Under the pieces are notes generated by a model. The model was not told the DNA's origin, did no database searches, and worked only from the letters and a program-made list of their open reading frames with translations. The position numbers were made by a program, and so were the translations under genes. Positions 31,331 to 42,839 of a stretch of DNA of 64,000 nucleotides are shown here, one piece after another (within the stretch, counting starts at the first letter, position 1; each line of letters begins with the position of its first letter). The DNA is from Calamus simplicifolius (lineage: Eukaryota > Streptophyta > Magnoliopsida > Arecales > Arecaceae): assembly GCA_900491605.1 (NCBI GenBank), contig UESW01004377.1, positions 247,971-311,970 of the forward strand, in the 5' to 3' direction.

Positions 31331-32130
31331 TAGTAATTGGATGTTAGCTATGCAAGAGAATTAAATCAATTTACTAGGAATAATGTATGGTCCTTAGTTG
31401 ATAGACCTAAAGGTCACTCAGTTATAGGATCTAAATGGGTATTTAGAAATAAATTAGATAAAATGGCATAGTAATTAGAAATAAAGCTAGATTAGTTGCA
31501 AAAGGATATAATCAAGAAGAAGGAATTGATTTTGATGAAACTTTTGCACCTGTAGCTAGATTAGAAGCAATTAGACTATTACTTGCATTTGCATGTCATA
31601 TGAATATCAATTTATTTCAAATGGATGTTAAAAGTGCATTTCTAAATGGTTTTATAAATGAAGAAGTTTTTGTAGAACAACCACCTGGTTTTGAAGATCA
31701 TGAATTTTTAAACCATTTTTTTAAATTACACAAAGCACTTTATGGTTTAAAACAAGCACCTAGAGCTTGGTATGATAGGTTAAGCAAATTTCTAATTGAA
31801 AATAATTTTTCTAGAGAAATGTTGATAAAACATTATTTTTGAAAAGAAAAAATAAAGATTTATTGGTAGTACAAATATATGTAGATGATATTATTTTCGG
31901 TGCTACTAACAATCTTTTGTGTCAAGAATTTGCTAAGTTAATGCAGGGTGAATTCGAGATGAGCATGATGGAAGAACTCAATTTCTTCTAGGACTTCAAA
32001 TCAAACAAAGCAAAGAAGGGATTTTCATCAACCAAACAAAGTACACAAAGGAAATTCTCAAAAAGTTTGGAATGGAATCAATCAAACCCCTTGGAACACC
32101 TATGAGTCCTTCATGCAAATTGGATAAAGA
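31331..32130 (+). pseudogene. Copia D reverse transcriptase (broken)
   Basis: RT in pieces. 31330-31590 gives W-MLAMQE, KWVFRNKLD, RLVAKGYNQEE and DETFAPVARLEAIR. 31600-31842 has MDVKSAFLNGFINEEVFVEQ and HKALYGLKQAPRAWYDRL. Catalytic YVDDIIFGATN lies near 31880-31915 after a frame change. Single-base losses and stops break the frame several times. Confidence 0.85.
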
Positions 32131-32812
32131 TGAAGACGGTAAGAAAGTTGATCAAAAGCATATAAGGTATGATCGGATCTCTACTTTACTTAACAGTAAG
32201 TAGACCAGATATTATGTTTTGTTTCTATGTGCTAGATTTCAGTCAGAACCTAAAGAATCTCACTTGATTGCTGTAAAAAGAATACTAAGATATCTAAGTG
32301 GAACTAAAAATGTAGGATTATGGTATTCTAGAGACTCAACATTAAATTTGATTGCTTATTCTGATTCTGATTATGCTGGTTGTAAATTAGATAGAAAAGT
32401 ACAAGTGGTGCATGTCAATTCTTAGGAAGTAACTTAATCTCTTGGTTTAGCAAAAAGAAAATTTAGTTGCATTATCTACTACTGAGGCTGAATATGTTGC
32501 AGCTGGAAGTTGTTGTGCTCAAATCCTTTGGATTAAGCGACAACTTGAAGATTATGGCATAACACTTGATAAAACTCCTATTAGATGTGATAATACTAGT
32601 GCAATCAATTTAACTAAAAATCCAATACAACATTCAAGAACTAAGCATATTGAAATTAGATATCACTTTATTAGAGAATGTAGCTAATAATGACATTTCT
32701 TGATTATGTTTGTACTGATGAACAATTAGCTGACATATTTACAAAACCCCTAAGCGAAGAAAGATTTTGTTATCTTAGAGGAGAGTTAGGGATTTGTGAC
32801 CCTTTGGAATGA
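32131..32812 (+). pseudogene. Copia D RNase H (broken)
   Basis: Frame 32219-32425 shows the connection block (SHLIAVKRILRYLSGTKN) and the first RNase H block (AYSDSDYAGCKLD). TTEAEYVAAGSCCAQILWIK near 32475-32540 and CDNTSAINLTKNPIQHSRTK near 32587-32645 follow. The normal pol stop is at about 32810. Two or more frameshifts. Confidence 0.83.
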
Positions 32813-33289
32813 TTTTGAAACCCTTAAGATTGATTATCTAGAATTCAATCAATTTCTTAAATTTCTTTCATGATTCTAAGGACAACTCATCTAGATATTT
32901 GAATCATTTGATTTACTACATTCCAAAGATTTTATCCAAAATTTATTGATTTTCTTTTGACATTTTGGATCTTTGAAACTCTCTTATTTTTTCTAAAACT
33001 ATCAGTGGAGTCGACACCCCAATTTGTGGAGTCGACACCTGTCTGTGTCGCTCTCGGTCTAGACCTTGGAGCTGACACCCGCCTTAGCGGAGCCAACTCC
33101 AGTTCGGGTGCTGACTGTGTTAGCGACCTGAGACGACACCTCGCTTTGCGGGAGTCGACTCCAAGTGGTCCCAGGTTGACTTATTAGGGCAGAGCCGACT
33201 CCTCTCATTCCAATCGACTCCTAACTCTTCCAAACTCTCCCAAACTTTTTCAAAACCCTAAATCCTCAAATTAACCACTCTTAGCTCTC

Positions 33290-34690
33290 AATGGCACCAA
33301 ACATAGGGGATCTGTGTTTGGTGGAGCGGTGACGACCGAAAAATGGATAGTGAGGCGTCCGGCAAGGCAGCCTTCACCGAGCTCTTCGTCCTCCTCGTCA
33401 TCCACACCGAGCGCCATTCCAAGCCCCTCCTCACCTCAAATCGACACCTTAGCCGGTCGAGTAATCACAATGGCAGAAAGGTAGACTTTTATTTCTTTGA
33501 GGAAGAATGTTTCACTATTGGGCGACAGTTAAAAGAACTAGGTTGGGATAAGGTGTGTTCCCTTGATTTACCCACTTATCCGGCCTTAGTCAAGGAATTT
33601 TATTTCAATCATCTAGAGGAGTGGAGGAATAGTTAGTTCTATTAGAGGAAAAAGGATTCATATAACCTCAGAAATTCTAGGAAATATGTTAGGGATTCCT
33701 GTCACTGGGCTTGCTGGAAGCATTCATAGTGAAAGGTCAAATGCTTTATCAAGGATGCTAGGAAGAAATCACTGAGTTTGAAGAAATTAGGGCAAACCAA
33801 TTGCCTCTTGAGTTGAGATTACTTCATAATATATGTGGAAGGATTTTGTTTCCCAAGACTGGAAGGTTTGAGTATGTCTCAGAGCGAGATATTGTTATAA
33901 TGGACAGTGTTTTGATTGGACAACAAATTAATTTGGCTGGTATGATGATTTGGTATATGGCTGAAGCCGGGAATAAGAGAAGATCAACTTTACCCTATGG
34001 TATGATATTGACTTTAGTATTCCAAAGTCAGGGTATTGTTATTTCTGAAAATGAACCCAAGAAAAATTTAAGGCACATAGATTATTATAGTTTAGCAACT
34101 GTGCATAGAATGGGATTTGTGAAGAAAGATGGAATTTGGGAAAGGAAAAGTCTCTTGGATGAAAGAGCTACTGATGTTGGAGCTACAACACCTGGACCTT
34201 CAATGAGACATATTTCGCTAGAACCTAGTAGCCCAGCACCTTCAGTAGCTCCTGCACCTGCTACAAGTTCATGTGTTCAAGCTTCTACTAGTTTTTCTGA
34301 CACTCAGATGGAGCAATTGAAATCATTACTTTTGAATCATAAAGAAGAGATAAGACTGAGTTAGATAGCAGATTTATGAACTTGAGAGAGACTCTCTATT
34401 CCTTGGATGATAGGGTGAGCAAAATTGAGTCCACTCTTGGATCTTCTTTAGAATCTTTGAAGACTGATCTCATGCACATATTTGAGGAACTCAAAGAGAT
34501 TGGAGGAGATTCTGAGACTTATTCTAGATGCAATGCAGAGCTTCAAGAGAAAATTGTTACTGCATGTGCATTCGTTGATAGAAGACTGAAGGAATTTGTA
34601 GAACTCAAAGTGAAGGAATGGAAAAAATTGTGGAAGATTTGCAAAGACTTCTTAGAAATCATTAAATACTGTATTTTGATTTTGTTGTAA
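33290..34690 (+). pseudogene. Copia D extra 3' frame (env-position ORF)
   Basis: Between pol and the 3' LTR, where Sirevirus elements often have an additional ORF. A start at about 33290 is followed by a stop; 33343-33636 contains a patch (FYFFEEECFTIGRQLKELGW, LVKEFYFNHL). After a decayed stretch, 33801-34364 continues (LPLELRLLHNICGRILFPKT, YGMILTLVFQSQGI) and 34376-34690 is helical. It resembles the 'putative plant transposon protein' family. No signal peptide or clear membrane segment is visible, so an envelope role is not supported. Confidence 0.6.
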
Positions 34691-34965
34691 TGAAGTTTTT
34701 TTTCTCTTTTGATGTTATTAAAAGTTGATTTTTAGTTTAATATTTTTGATGTTTTGATGTAATTGAAGTAACTTTTTGTTCAATGATGTAATGAAAGCAA
34801 CATTTTGATATAGTTGAAAGTATTTATGATGTAATGAATATCATATTTGCTATCCTGGAACTTTGATATAGAATGACTTGAATTGAATTTTTGATTCACT
34901 TAATGTTAAAGCATTGATTTTAATCTATATTATTTGCATCTTATTAACCTTTTTGTTGATTACAA

Positions 34966-35305
34966 AAAAGGGGGAGAAGTAAATGATATTTGTATATGCA
35001 TAATAGTTACAATTAAATGTATAAAGGGGAAAGAAGATAATTATATATATACATTGAATGAATTTCATTAAGAAATTGGTATCAAGAAGTTTCAATGAAA
35101 TAAGTTTAATTGGTATCAAACATTAAATGAAATGAGCTTAATTTGATATGTATGGAGTCTAAAAGATAAGGAAAGAAGATGTTAAGTATCATAGGGGGAG
35201 CTATCTTATTCAGGGGGAGCTTAATATAAGAACTTATCTTCTTTGAAAATTATTAATTAATCATGCATATACTCAATGTTTTGTCATCATCAAAAAGGGG
35301 GAAAT
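34966..35305 (+). promoter_or_regulatory. Multiple polypurine tracts of copia D
   Basis: AAAAAAGGGGGAG near 34963-34977, AGGGGGAG near 35193-35201, CAGGGGGAGC near 35211-35220 and AAAAAGGGGGAAAT at 35292-35305, the last touching the 3' LTR. Repeated GGGGGAG tracts before the 3' LTR are reported as a Sirevirus signature. Confidence 0.75.
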
Positions 35306-36187
35306 TGTTGACCCAATTATTGATTTTGATGATTAACAAAAGACATGAGTATATTTATTATGTTTCTGATAAATTTAAGAAGTGTTTCAGGCATTGAGAA
35401 TGTTTAATCAGTCAAAAGGTATAAGGAAATAACTTTTGAATCAAATTTTAATGAAAATTATTTAAGTTTAGAACTTAGAGTCGACACCTCAACTGTCCGG
35501 AGCCGACCCCAGGGTATCAGAACTTTTCTAGAATTTCGGCACGGTCCGGAGTCGACACCTAGAGTTTCGGAGCCGACTCCAACCTGAGATATAGAGAAGT
35601 AGTTTTTGCGTCAGTTTTGGAGCCAACACCTGGAGTTTAGGAGCCGACACCTGAAAGTTGCGGAGCCGACACCTGAGTTTCTGGAGACTCTAACCTGAGT
35701 ACAGAGAGCATATTTTCAGGACATAGTTAGAGTCGACACCTTTGAAATCTGGAGCCGACTCCCGAAGGCCGAGCCGACACTTAACTTTTTCAGAGCCGAC
35801 TCCTCAACAACTTCTTATTACTATTTTTGGACACCCTGTTTGGAGCCGACACCTGAAAAGTTGGAGCCAACTCCAACCTGTCAGGAACGGATTTTAAATG
35901 TCAGAACGGACTCCAACGGTAATATTTTTTTCACCTAATCTCTAACGGCTATTTTCTTTGTGTGTAGAAGCAATCCAACTACTCTGTAACGACTATATTT
36001 TTACTAAACTTGGATTAAGAGATCTATAAAAAGGGGGAACCGTCCGTTTGAAAAAGAGAAGAAAAAATCAAGAAAAATACTTAGTGAAAAGAGAGAGAAA
36101 TCAAGAGGAAAGACTCAGAGTTCAAATCCATCAATCCTAGAGAGTTACCCAATTCATCCCTCCTCTTGGGTTGCCATTGGGCCAACA
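35306..36187 (+). repeat. 3' LTR of copia D (internally deleted)
   Basis: 882 bp against 1551 bp in the 5' copy. It matches the 5' LTR to about 36147 (AGAGAGTT), then jumps to the last 40 bases (CCCAATTCA to CCAACA). The missing part equals about 27328-27985 of the 5' LTR. TATA box TATAAAAA at 36025-36032 is kept. Confidence 0.88.
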
Positions 36188-36430
36188 ATTTTGCCATTCA
36201 TAATGGCTTTTACAGCTTCATGGCGAGCTTGATCAGATGGATAATCAAACATCTGCTGCAGAGATTCCATAATCTCTCTTGCAGTTTCAAGGGCCTCGTG
36301 CTTAGTTCTAAGCACCTCATTCATTACTGCTAACAAGTACCAGCGGGCCTTGTTGTTTGCAACAACCAATGGTTGTACTCTTCAGTAACAACTTTGGAGG
36401 CATTGGTTGGAGGCACTGGAGGACAATCCT
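36188..36430 (-). pseudogene. Copia C gag, N-terminal part
   Basis: Frame 36154-36369 (its last codons overlap copia D) reads NKARWYLLAVMNEVLRTKHE and LETAREIMESLQQMFD, the conserved gag capsid region found in many plant copia elements. It stops at 36188 where copia D begins. Upstream, about 36370-36430, the expected CPPVPP-type block is present after a frame shift. Joining across D restores one continuous frame apart from the duplicated ATTTT. Confidence 0.8.
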
Positions 36431-38024
36431 CCTAAGGACATAGTGGTAGTTTTTATTAATGAAAAGGATATTCATATGATTTTCCACTTAAAATTTTTTC
36501 ACAAATTAAAACTTGAGAGACGAGAAGTGAGAAAATCGGGTTTGACATATTTGCTAAAAAAATAAGAAATATTTTTAATAAATAATTGCATACATATCAT
36601 CACACAATTTAAGGCAAAGTAAATATGATGCATGAATGCACATATTAAAATACAAAAAAAACATATTTACTTTAAAGGCCTAAGAAATTTTAATCTCCAT
36701 AACTAAGTGTCGCCATAGGGTAGGTCAAATAGTTGCTAATTAAATGAGACTTTCTTAATTAATTAGTATTCCAAAAATATCTTATATTTCAAATACTCAT
36801 TAATTCTCTTAAATTTTGGTCAAGAAAATAATTAACTAATTTAATTATTTTTTCATAAGTGCAACCCATTGTATCAAATTTTTAAGACTTAACTTAGAAA
36901 TTACCATCGTCGGGTAGGTCAATTCTAAAATACATCCTAAAAATCCTATCTTATGAAAGATAACCTTATTATTGCCATTACTAGATACCTTCCGTAAGAA
37001 GAATGAAATCAAAGCCTCTCGAGGCACTACTAATAACTCATGGTGTGTACTAATGATGGAGACCAAGGCTTATATCGTCATATTACCCCTCTCACTCATA
37101 TTTGCAAAAGTGTATTTTATTTATAAAATAACTCTTGTTTCATAAACCCTTAGTTAATTAAAAACAATTTAAATCACTAAAATTTTATAATTTTAAACAT
37201 TTTAAAATTATAAAATAAGTTAAATATGATAATTAAAATTTAACACTTAAATTCAAAACTTCACATTTGGCACATTAATTTTACAAATCCAATTGCTAAA
37301 TTAATTATAAATTTAATCTCATTAAATTTATTGCAAAGCGCATTTAATTTAATTTACTAAAATCTTTTTAGTAAAAATAAAATAATAATGCACTTAAATG
37401 CACGACATACAACAAATAGGTAGGCATTTTTCTATCTAAAATGTCATATAATATGTATGGCAATGTAATTATTATCAACATAATAAAAACATTTAATAAG
37501 AAGCAAAATGAAAAAATTTGATCGGGTTCCATGGAATCCAAAATATTAATAGTAAATACCAGCCCAATAATTCGAAATAATCTAATTTGACATCATAGAT
37601 CAATCATTTTATACTTTTATCATGATATTATAATGTAATGGCTAAATACCCTATAAGACATCACAATCATCATAAACACTAGGCTCCACCACAAAAAATG
37701 GATTAGCAAAAGTATGTTCATTGGTGGAAAAATTTAATGAGACAGGAGTAGTATTAATGCATCGGATCCCATTAGAATGTTGCTGTTAAGCGTGATTGGG
37801 TGAGAGTAGTTCCTTGGGAAGAGGGAAGTCCTTGTGTTTTTTTTAAATATAATATTCATTTGATCCAAACTTTTCAGATCGACAAAACATGACTCTTTAA
37901 GGTAATGACTATTATTATTATTGTTGAGAAATTTTCTCAAAAACATAAAGAACACTTCTTTATCAATATAAATAAAATAGCATCATAAATTATAATCAAT
38001 TATTAATTAATAGGGATATAGCCT
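36431..38024 (-). other. Leader region of copia C
   Basis: About 1.6 kb of AT-rich untranslated sequence between gag and the primer-binding site. No frames of note. A GTCG..GGGTAGGTCAA word occurs at about 36706-36730 and again at 36906-36930. Assigned to copia C because gag lies on one side and the primer site on the other. Confidence 0.5.
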
Positions 38025-38036
38025 GCCCTGATATCA
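38025..38036 (-). promoter_or_regulatory. Primer-binding site of copia C
   Basis: On the minus strand TGATATCAGGGC, ten of twelve bases identical to the initiator-Met tRNA primer site TGGTATCAGAGC. The next two bases lead straight into the LTR end. Confidence 0.7.
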
Positions 38037-38038
38037 AT

Positions 38039-39090
38039 TGCTAATTATCTCAAAATGATTTTGAGATATTTGCGGAAGCTAGATAAATATCAAATTGTAT
38101 ATTTTAAAAAATTTTATTTGACGATCTACACCCATATTAATTTAATAATAAAATTAATAAGAAAATTAAGAAATTAACCTTTCGTCGAATGTCTTGAACT
38201 TCGTCAACACCACCTTGGAATATCAAATCCTTTTGATTACCATAGATCTTTCCAAACATTCTTTAAATTATGATGAACATGAACGAGTGGGCGCTTTTGA
38301 TTTGGGTTAAAATCACACAACTGAGTTTTTTATTCTCTTTATATTCTCAACTCATGAGACAAAGTGAAGACGAAGGAGAAAACTCTCTGTGGGTGATGAC
38401 AATCATCCTATGTTATTTTTCTCTTATGAATCTTATATTATGTGAGAATAATAACTACCATCTTTTTTTAATTAATTAATTAATTAAAATGTTAAGATAA
38501 CTTTCACTCTTGGAGATTACTTTAATGTGGGGTGAAGTGTGAGAGAAAAAAATCTTTCCCATAATTCTATATATCTATCCAACAACCCATTGTTGGTTTC
38601 TTTGATATCTTTATCGTAGGATGATATTGGAGAGAAAAAATCTTTTCGATAATCTCATACATTTCTTCAACAATAAAATAACTTCAACATGGATACTCCT
38701 TGTGAAACATGCCTACGATGTGTTCCCTAGCACACAGTATAATTTTAAATTAAAATAATTTAAAATTTATTTTTAAATAATCATATTATTTAAAATAAAA
38801 ATTAATCTAATTAATTTTTAAATAAAAATTAATTTAGAATTCTTAATTATAAATTAATAACTCAACCCAACATATCATAAAGTTTACATAATTTAATGGA
38901 GCCGTTCAGAGAAACTATGGACATTATAATTTTAAGCTCCAATAATTTTAACATTCAATTAACACCTTAATTAAAATATCAAAATTATTAATGTCAAATT
39001 ACTTTACTAAAAATTTGAAACTACACTCTCTAAATTATAAAATTAATTATATCAAAAGGATTTGAATTATCCATTGATATAGTCACTACA
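38039..39090 (-). repeat. 5' LTR of copia C, U5-side part
   Basis: Starts (plus strand) TGCTAATTATC next to the primer site and runs to the gypsy E insertion at 39091. AT-rich with AGAGAAAAAATCTTT-type words. No second LTR exists in the window for comparison, so the call rests on the primer site and the split by gypsy E. Confidence 0.55.
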
Positions 39091-39722
39091 TGTTGCTGCC
39101 AGATCATTTCTCAAGAACATCGGGCGTAGAAGGTCATCGCAGACTTCTGAGAGATGACGACCGCCTCCTTTTGGCTGAAAACCTGCAAGAAAAGTTTCGG
39201 ACCAGTGGTTTGGTGGGGACCCTCCGATGCTCAAGTCAGTGATTTGGAGAACAGAAATTAGGATCAGAGAAGAGATCCCCCCGCTCATTGTGAGTCGGAG
39301 GCTTTATATACCTATTTGAGGGTCCCTCTTACCTTTCGCGGATAACAGCAAAATCTGATCTTCCATTAAGATTGGCTCCGCAGGCGGGCGCACCGCTGCT
39401 AAATGCGTGTACTATGAATATCGTCAACTGCACACAGTATCTGCAACTGCCCGTGATTCTAACAAAAAATGGGTGAGCAGGCTACGTAGCAGTTTCTGGG
39501 GTGTTTCAAATTACCCTGCTCAACGTTCGGAGTTGATTTCATGGCTGGAACTATGGACCGATAGCATGCGAGGTGAGACCGAAGCCGAGGCTGAGGTCGA
39601 GGCCGAAGACGAAGCCGAAGCCAAAGCTGAGGCCAAAGTCGAGATCAGCTAAAATCATTACTTTGCTCCAAAAACCATGTGGGCTAATACCGTACCACCT
39701 GGGGGTGTGATTAGCCACATCA
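39091..39722 (-). repeat. 3' LTR of gypsy E
   Basis: 632 bp, shorter than the other LTR by about 29 bases. The difference is mainly in a GAGGCCGAAGCC-type microsatellite at about 39578-39645. A TATA box (TATATAAAGC, minus strand) lies at 39303-39310. Confidence 0.88.
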
Positions 39723-39745
39723 GATGCCCCCCCGCCCCTGAGATG
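39723..39745 (-). promoter_or_regulatory. Polypurine tract of gypsy E
   Basis: The minus strand reads AGGGGCGGGGGGGCATC immediately before the 3' LTR, a purine tract of the same type as in B and F. Confidence 0.7.
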
Positions 39746-40077
39746 GGTGAGCACGCACTTGCCATCGAAAGGGGGCATTTTATCACCTAGTGGCTGATCT
39801 TCAAGTGCCACGTGTCGAGGGCCGTTCCTTCTTTAATGATGCATCAGACGCTGTAGTGCCATCATCCCACCTGTTCCGGCCATTGATATTGAGGGGGATT
39901 TTCCTCGAGTGCCGGGCTATGAAAAGGCGGGCACATCATTGCGGTGAGATCACCGCCGTCCCACCATTGGCAGTGCCCCTCGCGTGCTGCACTTTGGGTG
40001 GTTGCCGTAACCATCTCTAATGGCAAGCGAGCACATGGCTGAAGTGAGCCTGGTGGGACAATTTGAAAAGACAAGAC

Positions 40078-40084
40078 TATAAAA
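40078..40084 (+). promoter_or_regulatory. TATA box for the antisense gene of gypsy E
   Basis: TATAAAA on the plus strand, followed by a C/T-rich leader with several possible starts. About 400 bases before the likely start at 40479, so the leader may include an intron (a GGTTAGTT donor-like word lies at 40210). Confidence 0.5.
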
Positions 40085-40478
40085 GGAGATTGCACCCGAT
40101 CTGGGCTGCCTTCACTGCCTTCGCCTTCTTCCCTACTAACCTTGCTCAAGCTTGTTCATCTTCCGCCACCCGAGCTCTTCGTCTTTGATTCTCCGTTATC
40201 AAATTCTTCAGGTTAGTTCCATTTCCATGGCCTCTTCATCTCTTTCATGTTCGATTTTCAATTGCGGGGGTTATTCCCCCAACCTCCCCCAACCTTCATC
40301 TTCTCCTGTGCCCAGCTGGTCCACCTCCGCAGAGGTTGCTCCAGTGGGACACCAGCAAGCCACCGGCCGACTTCCCACTAGGAATCGCCCAGCTGCTAGA
40401 TGGGCTCCCATCCGGCATCATCTGGCCATTTTTGGCCCTTCCCTTGTGAGATAATCCCCCAAGGGGACTGCCTCTATC

Positions 40479-42460
40479 ATGAATGCTCAAGAGATAATTA
40501 ATCTCAGGCTCGTTATCAAATCCCTACTGACCTTCGCCTCTACCGACCTCTTCCTGAGGATAGAGTAACCTCCTCTTACCCTGGTAGGGTTGCCCTTTAT
40601 GAATCTTACTTTAAGGCCGGCCTTCATCTTTCCATTCACCCCTTTATACTTAATGTATTAGACCGATATTCCTTGGCTCTAGCACAGTTGGTCCCGAACT
40701 CCATTCGGACCCTTGTCAGTTTCCTAGTATTATGTCACATCCACGGGATAGAGGCTAGGATCTCTCTCTTCTGTAGCTTCTACACCCTTAGGAAACAATT
40801 GAGATGGTGGTCTTTCGCCCCTAGACCAACTAGAACCCTTAAGCTGTATCTTCCCACTTCCATCAAAGGGTGGAAAGATAGGTTTTTCTTTGCTCAGGTT
40901 GAGGGGGTAAGGACAGAGTGGGAGTTCTCGAGACCGAGCCAAACAAAGACCTGACAATACTCCCAAGAGATAAAGAGGTGTTCGGACAGTTGATCACTGC
41001 CGACGTCCCTCGATGCAACATGCTGTTAGCGAGAAGAATCTTCGGCTAGCAGCCTTATTCCTGGCAATGGTGAGCAGCCAACCGTCCCCCCTTCTCTCTT
41101 CTTCTTTTTTTTTTAACAAATTCTTTGATCTGCAGGAATGGCACCATCACTTCAAACGATAAGAAAAGCTGCCACCAAGAAGAGAAGGGCCCAAACTGAT
41201 GGAGCCCCCGCCGAGGGAAGGGCAAGAATCAAAGTCAGTAGGGGTGCCAAGGCCGAAGGGGCCTTGGAAAGAAATGAAACCGAGGAGAGGGAATGGCCTT
41301 GATCGCCTTCACCAGCACCGCCCCCATCTCCCATCAACTTGACCAATACTCCTCCAGAGCAGAGGACCAAATCACCACCGCCGTCACCTATTGCTCCTGA
41401 GGTGGAGCCAACTGGCTCGGCCGCAGGGCCAGCTCCAGAAGTCACCCTATCCACTGAAGAGGCGGCGGCCAAAAAATCCTTTGCAGGCTGAAGTGTCGGA
41501 GGCACCACTGGCATCTGATCCCACACCGGTGGCTCAAGCATCCGCCGATGCTATGGGGGAAGGTGAGACTGACACGCCTTCTTTCCAATCAATCCTGTTG
41601 CATCATAGCCACTGGGCCGAGCGGGTGATTGCTCAGGCCTCTGTACCTAAAGTTCAGGGGGTCCTCCAGAACTAGAGGACCTCCGTGTTCTTCCACGAGG
41701 CATATTTCGTGCACCTCTGGGTAAGTGCTTTCTGCCAATCTCGAACTTTTTCATTTTTCATGGCTTTAACTCGAAGGATTCTTGTACATGCATTAAATTT
41801 GTTGACCGTCGTCAGGGGCCTTCTGTCCCAAGCCAAGGCCACCCTCGACCAATCACAGGAAGCCACAAACCAAGCCCAGGCCAGAGCAGAAGAGGCTGAG
41901 GCAGCTCTGGAGGAGGCCCGAGCAGAAGTGGCCCGGGCGCAAAGGGCCGAGGCCAAAGCCAAGGCCGCCCGATTAGAAACCTAGCCCGAGCCGAAAGGGC
42001 AGAGGAGGCACTTGAGATGGCTCAGTTCCAGGCGGCCAATGAGCTCGATAATGCTCAAGTGGCAGAGGAAAAGCAAAAGGCTGTCGAGGAGAGGCTGAAG
42101 ATGGCAAAGGCAGAGGTGTATATATTGAAGAACCGGCTACACTCTGCCACTGTTGAAATAAAAGTGGCCAAGGAACAAGCAGAGAACGCCGAGGAGATTG
42201 CCTACCGGTTCGATGCCGAAATAACCGAGCTGAAGGCGGCGGTGATAATGGTTGAACAAAAGGCCGCCAAGGCCGTAGAGAATTTTAGGAAGGCCGACGC
42301 CTATGACAAGGAGTTGGCCGAGACCACTGCCTCCGCGTATGATGGCGGCTTCCAGGACTGCAAGGAAAAAGTATGAAGACTCTACGATCTCGAAGGAATC
42401 GAGGAGCTAGAGCCAGATGATGTTCTTGGAGATGATGACCCAGCTCCGACTGAGCCTTGA
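40479..42460 (+). pseudogene. Spliced antisense gene of gypsy E (gypsy-type domain plus coiled coil)
   Basis: Antisense relative of the gene at 19772-22708. From 40479 (MNAQEIINL) the frame shifts once and continues QIPTDLRLYRPLPEDRV, FKAGLHLSIHPFILNVLD and STSIKGWKDRFFF-like blocks, matching the gypsy-type domain. A GT-AG intron lies at 41070-41135, after which the exon starts with a basic segment (RKAATKKRRAQ). Another runs 41721-41814; its donor follows a TGG codon in phase 0, exactly as the matching intron in B. From 41815 to 42460 it is a long coiled coil. A TGA at about 42374 precedes the acidic tail. Broken by several stops. Confidence 0.62.
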
Positions 42461-42839
42461 GACTTTTTTGTAACGAGGACCGGCAAGAGCCGGAAATTTT
42501 GTAAGTTGCTTAATCAATGAAATGCAAATTTTTGAAATATGAGATTCCACTTGTTCATTTTAGAACCAAAGCCGAGGCTGAGATCGTAGATCCATTTTGA
42601 AACTGATGCTATAGTTAGGATGGCTGATACTTGACTTCGGTGCTAAGGCCGGAGTCAAGACGCAGGCCTCAAAACTGGAGTCTCAAGGCTGAAGCTGAGA
42701 ACGGGGCAGATTAAATGCCGATCCATCGCAGGCTTATTCCCTGACACGAGACCGGGTTGGAGCATGACCTTCAATCGAGCTCGAGTGTCGTCATAGGGTC
42801 GGGTGTGAGTACCAATGCCAAGTTGAACATGAATGCCGA

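Larger units (their letters stand above)
26476..36187 (+). mobile_element. Copia element D (Sirevirus-like, plus strand), 9.7 kb
   Basis: Ty1/copia element with LTRs at 26476-28026 and 35306-36187, TSD ATTTT at 26471-26475 and 36188-36192, an exact initiator-Met primer site, gag-pol, an extra frame after pol, and several polypurine-like GGGGGAG words before the 3' LTR. Long LTRs, the extra 3' frame and repeated polypurine tracts are features of Sirevirus (SIRE/Maximus) elements. Most frames hold stops or frameshifts. Sits within copia C gag. Confidence 0.9.

Noticed and set aside
33290..34690. Envelope gene in copia D
   Set aside because: No signal peptide or transmembrane segment could be seen; better described as a plant transposon protein of unknown role.
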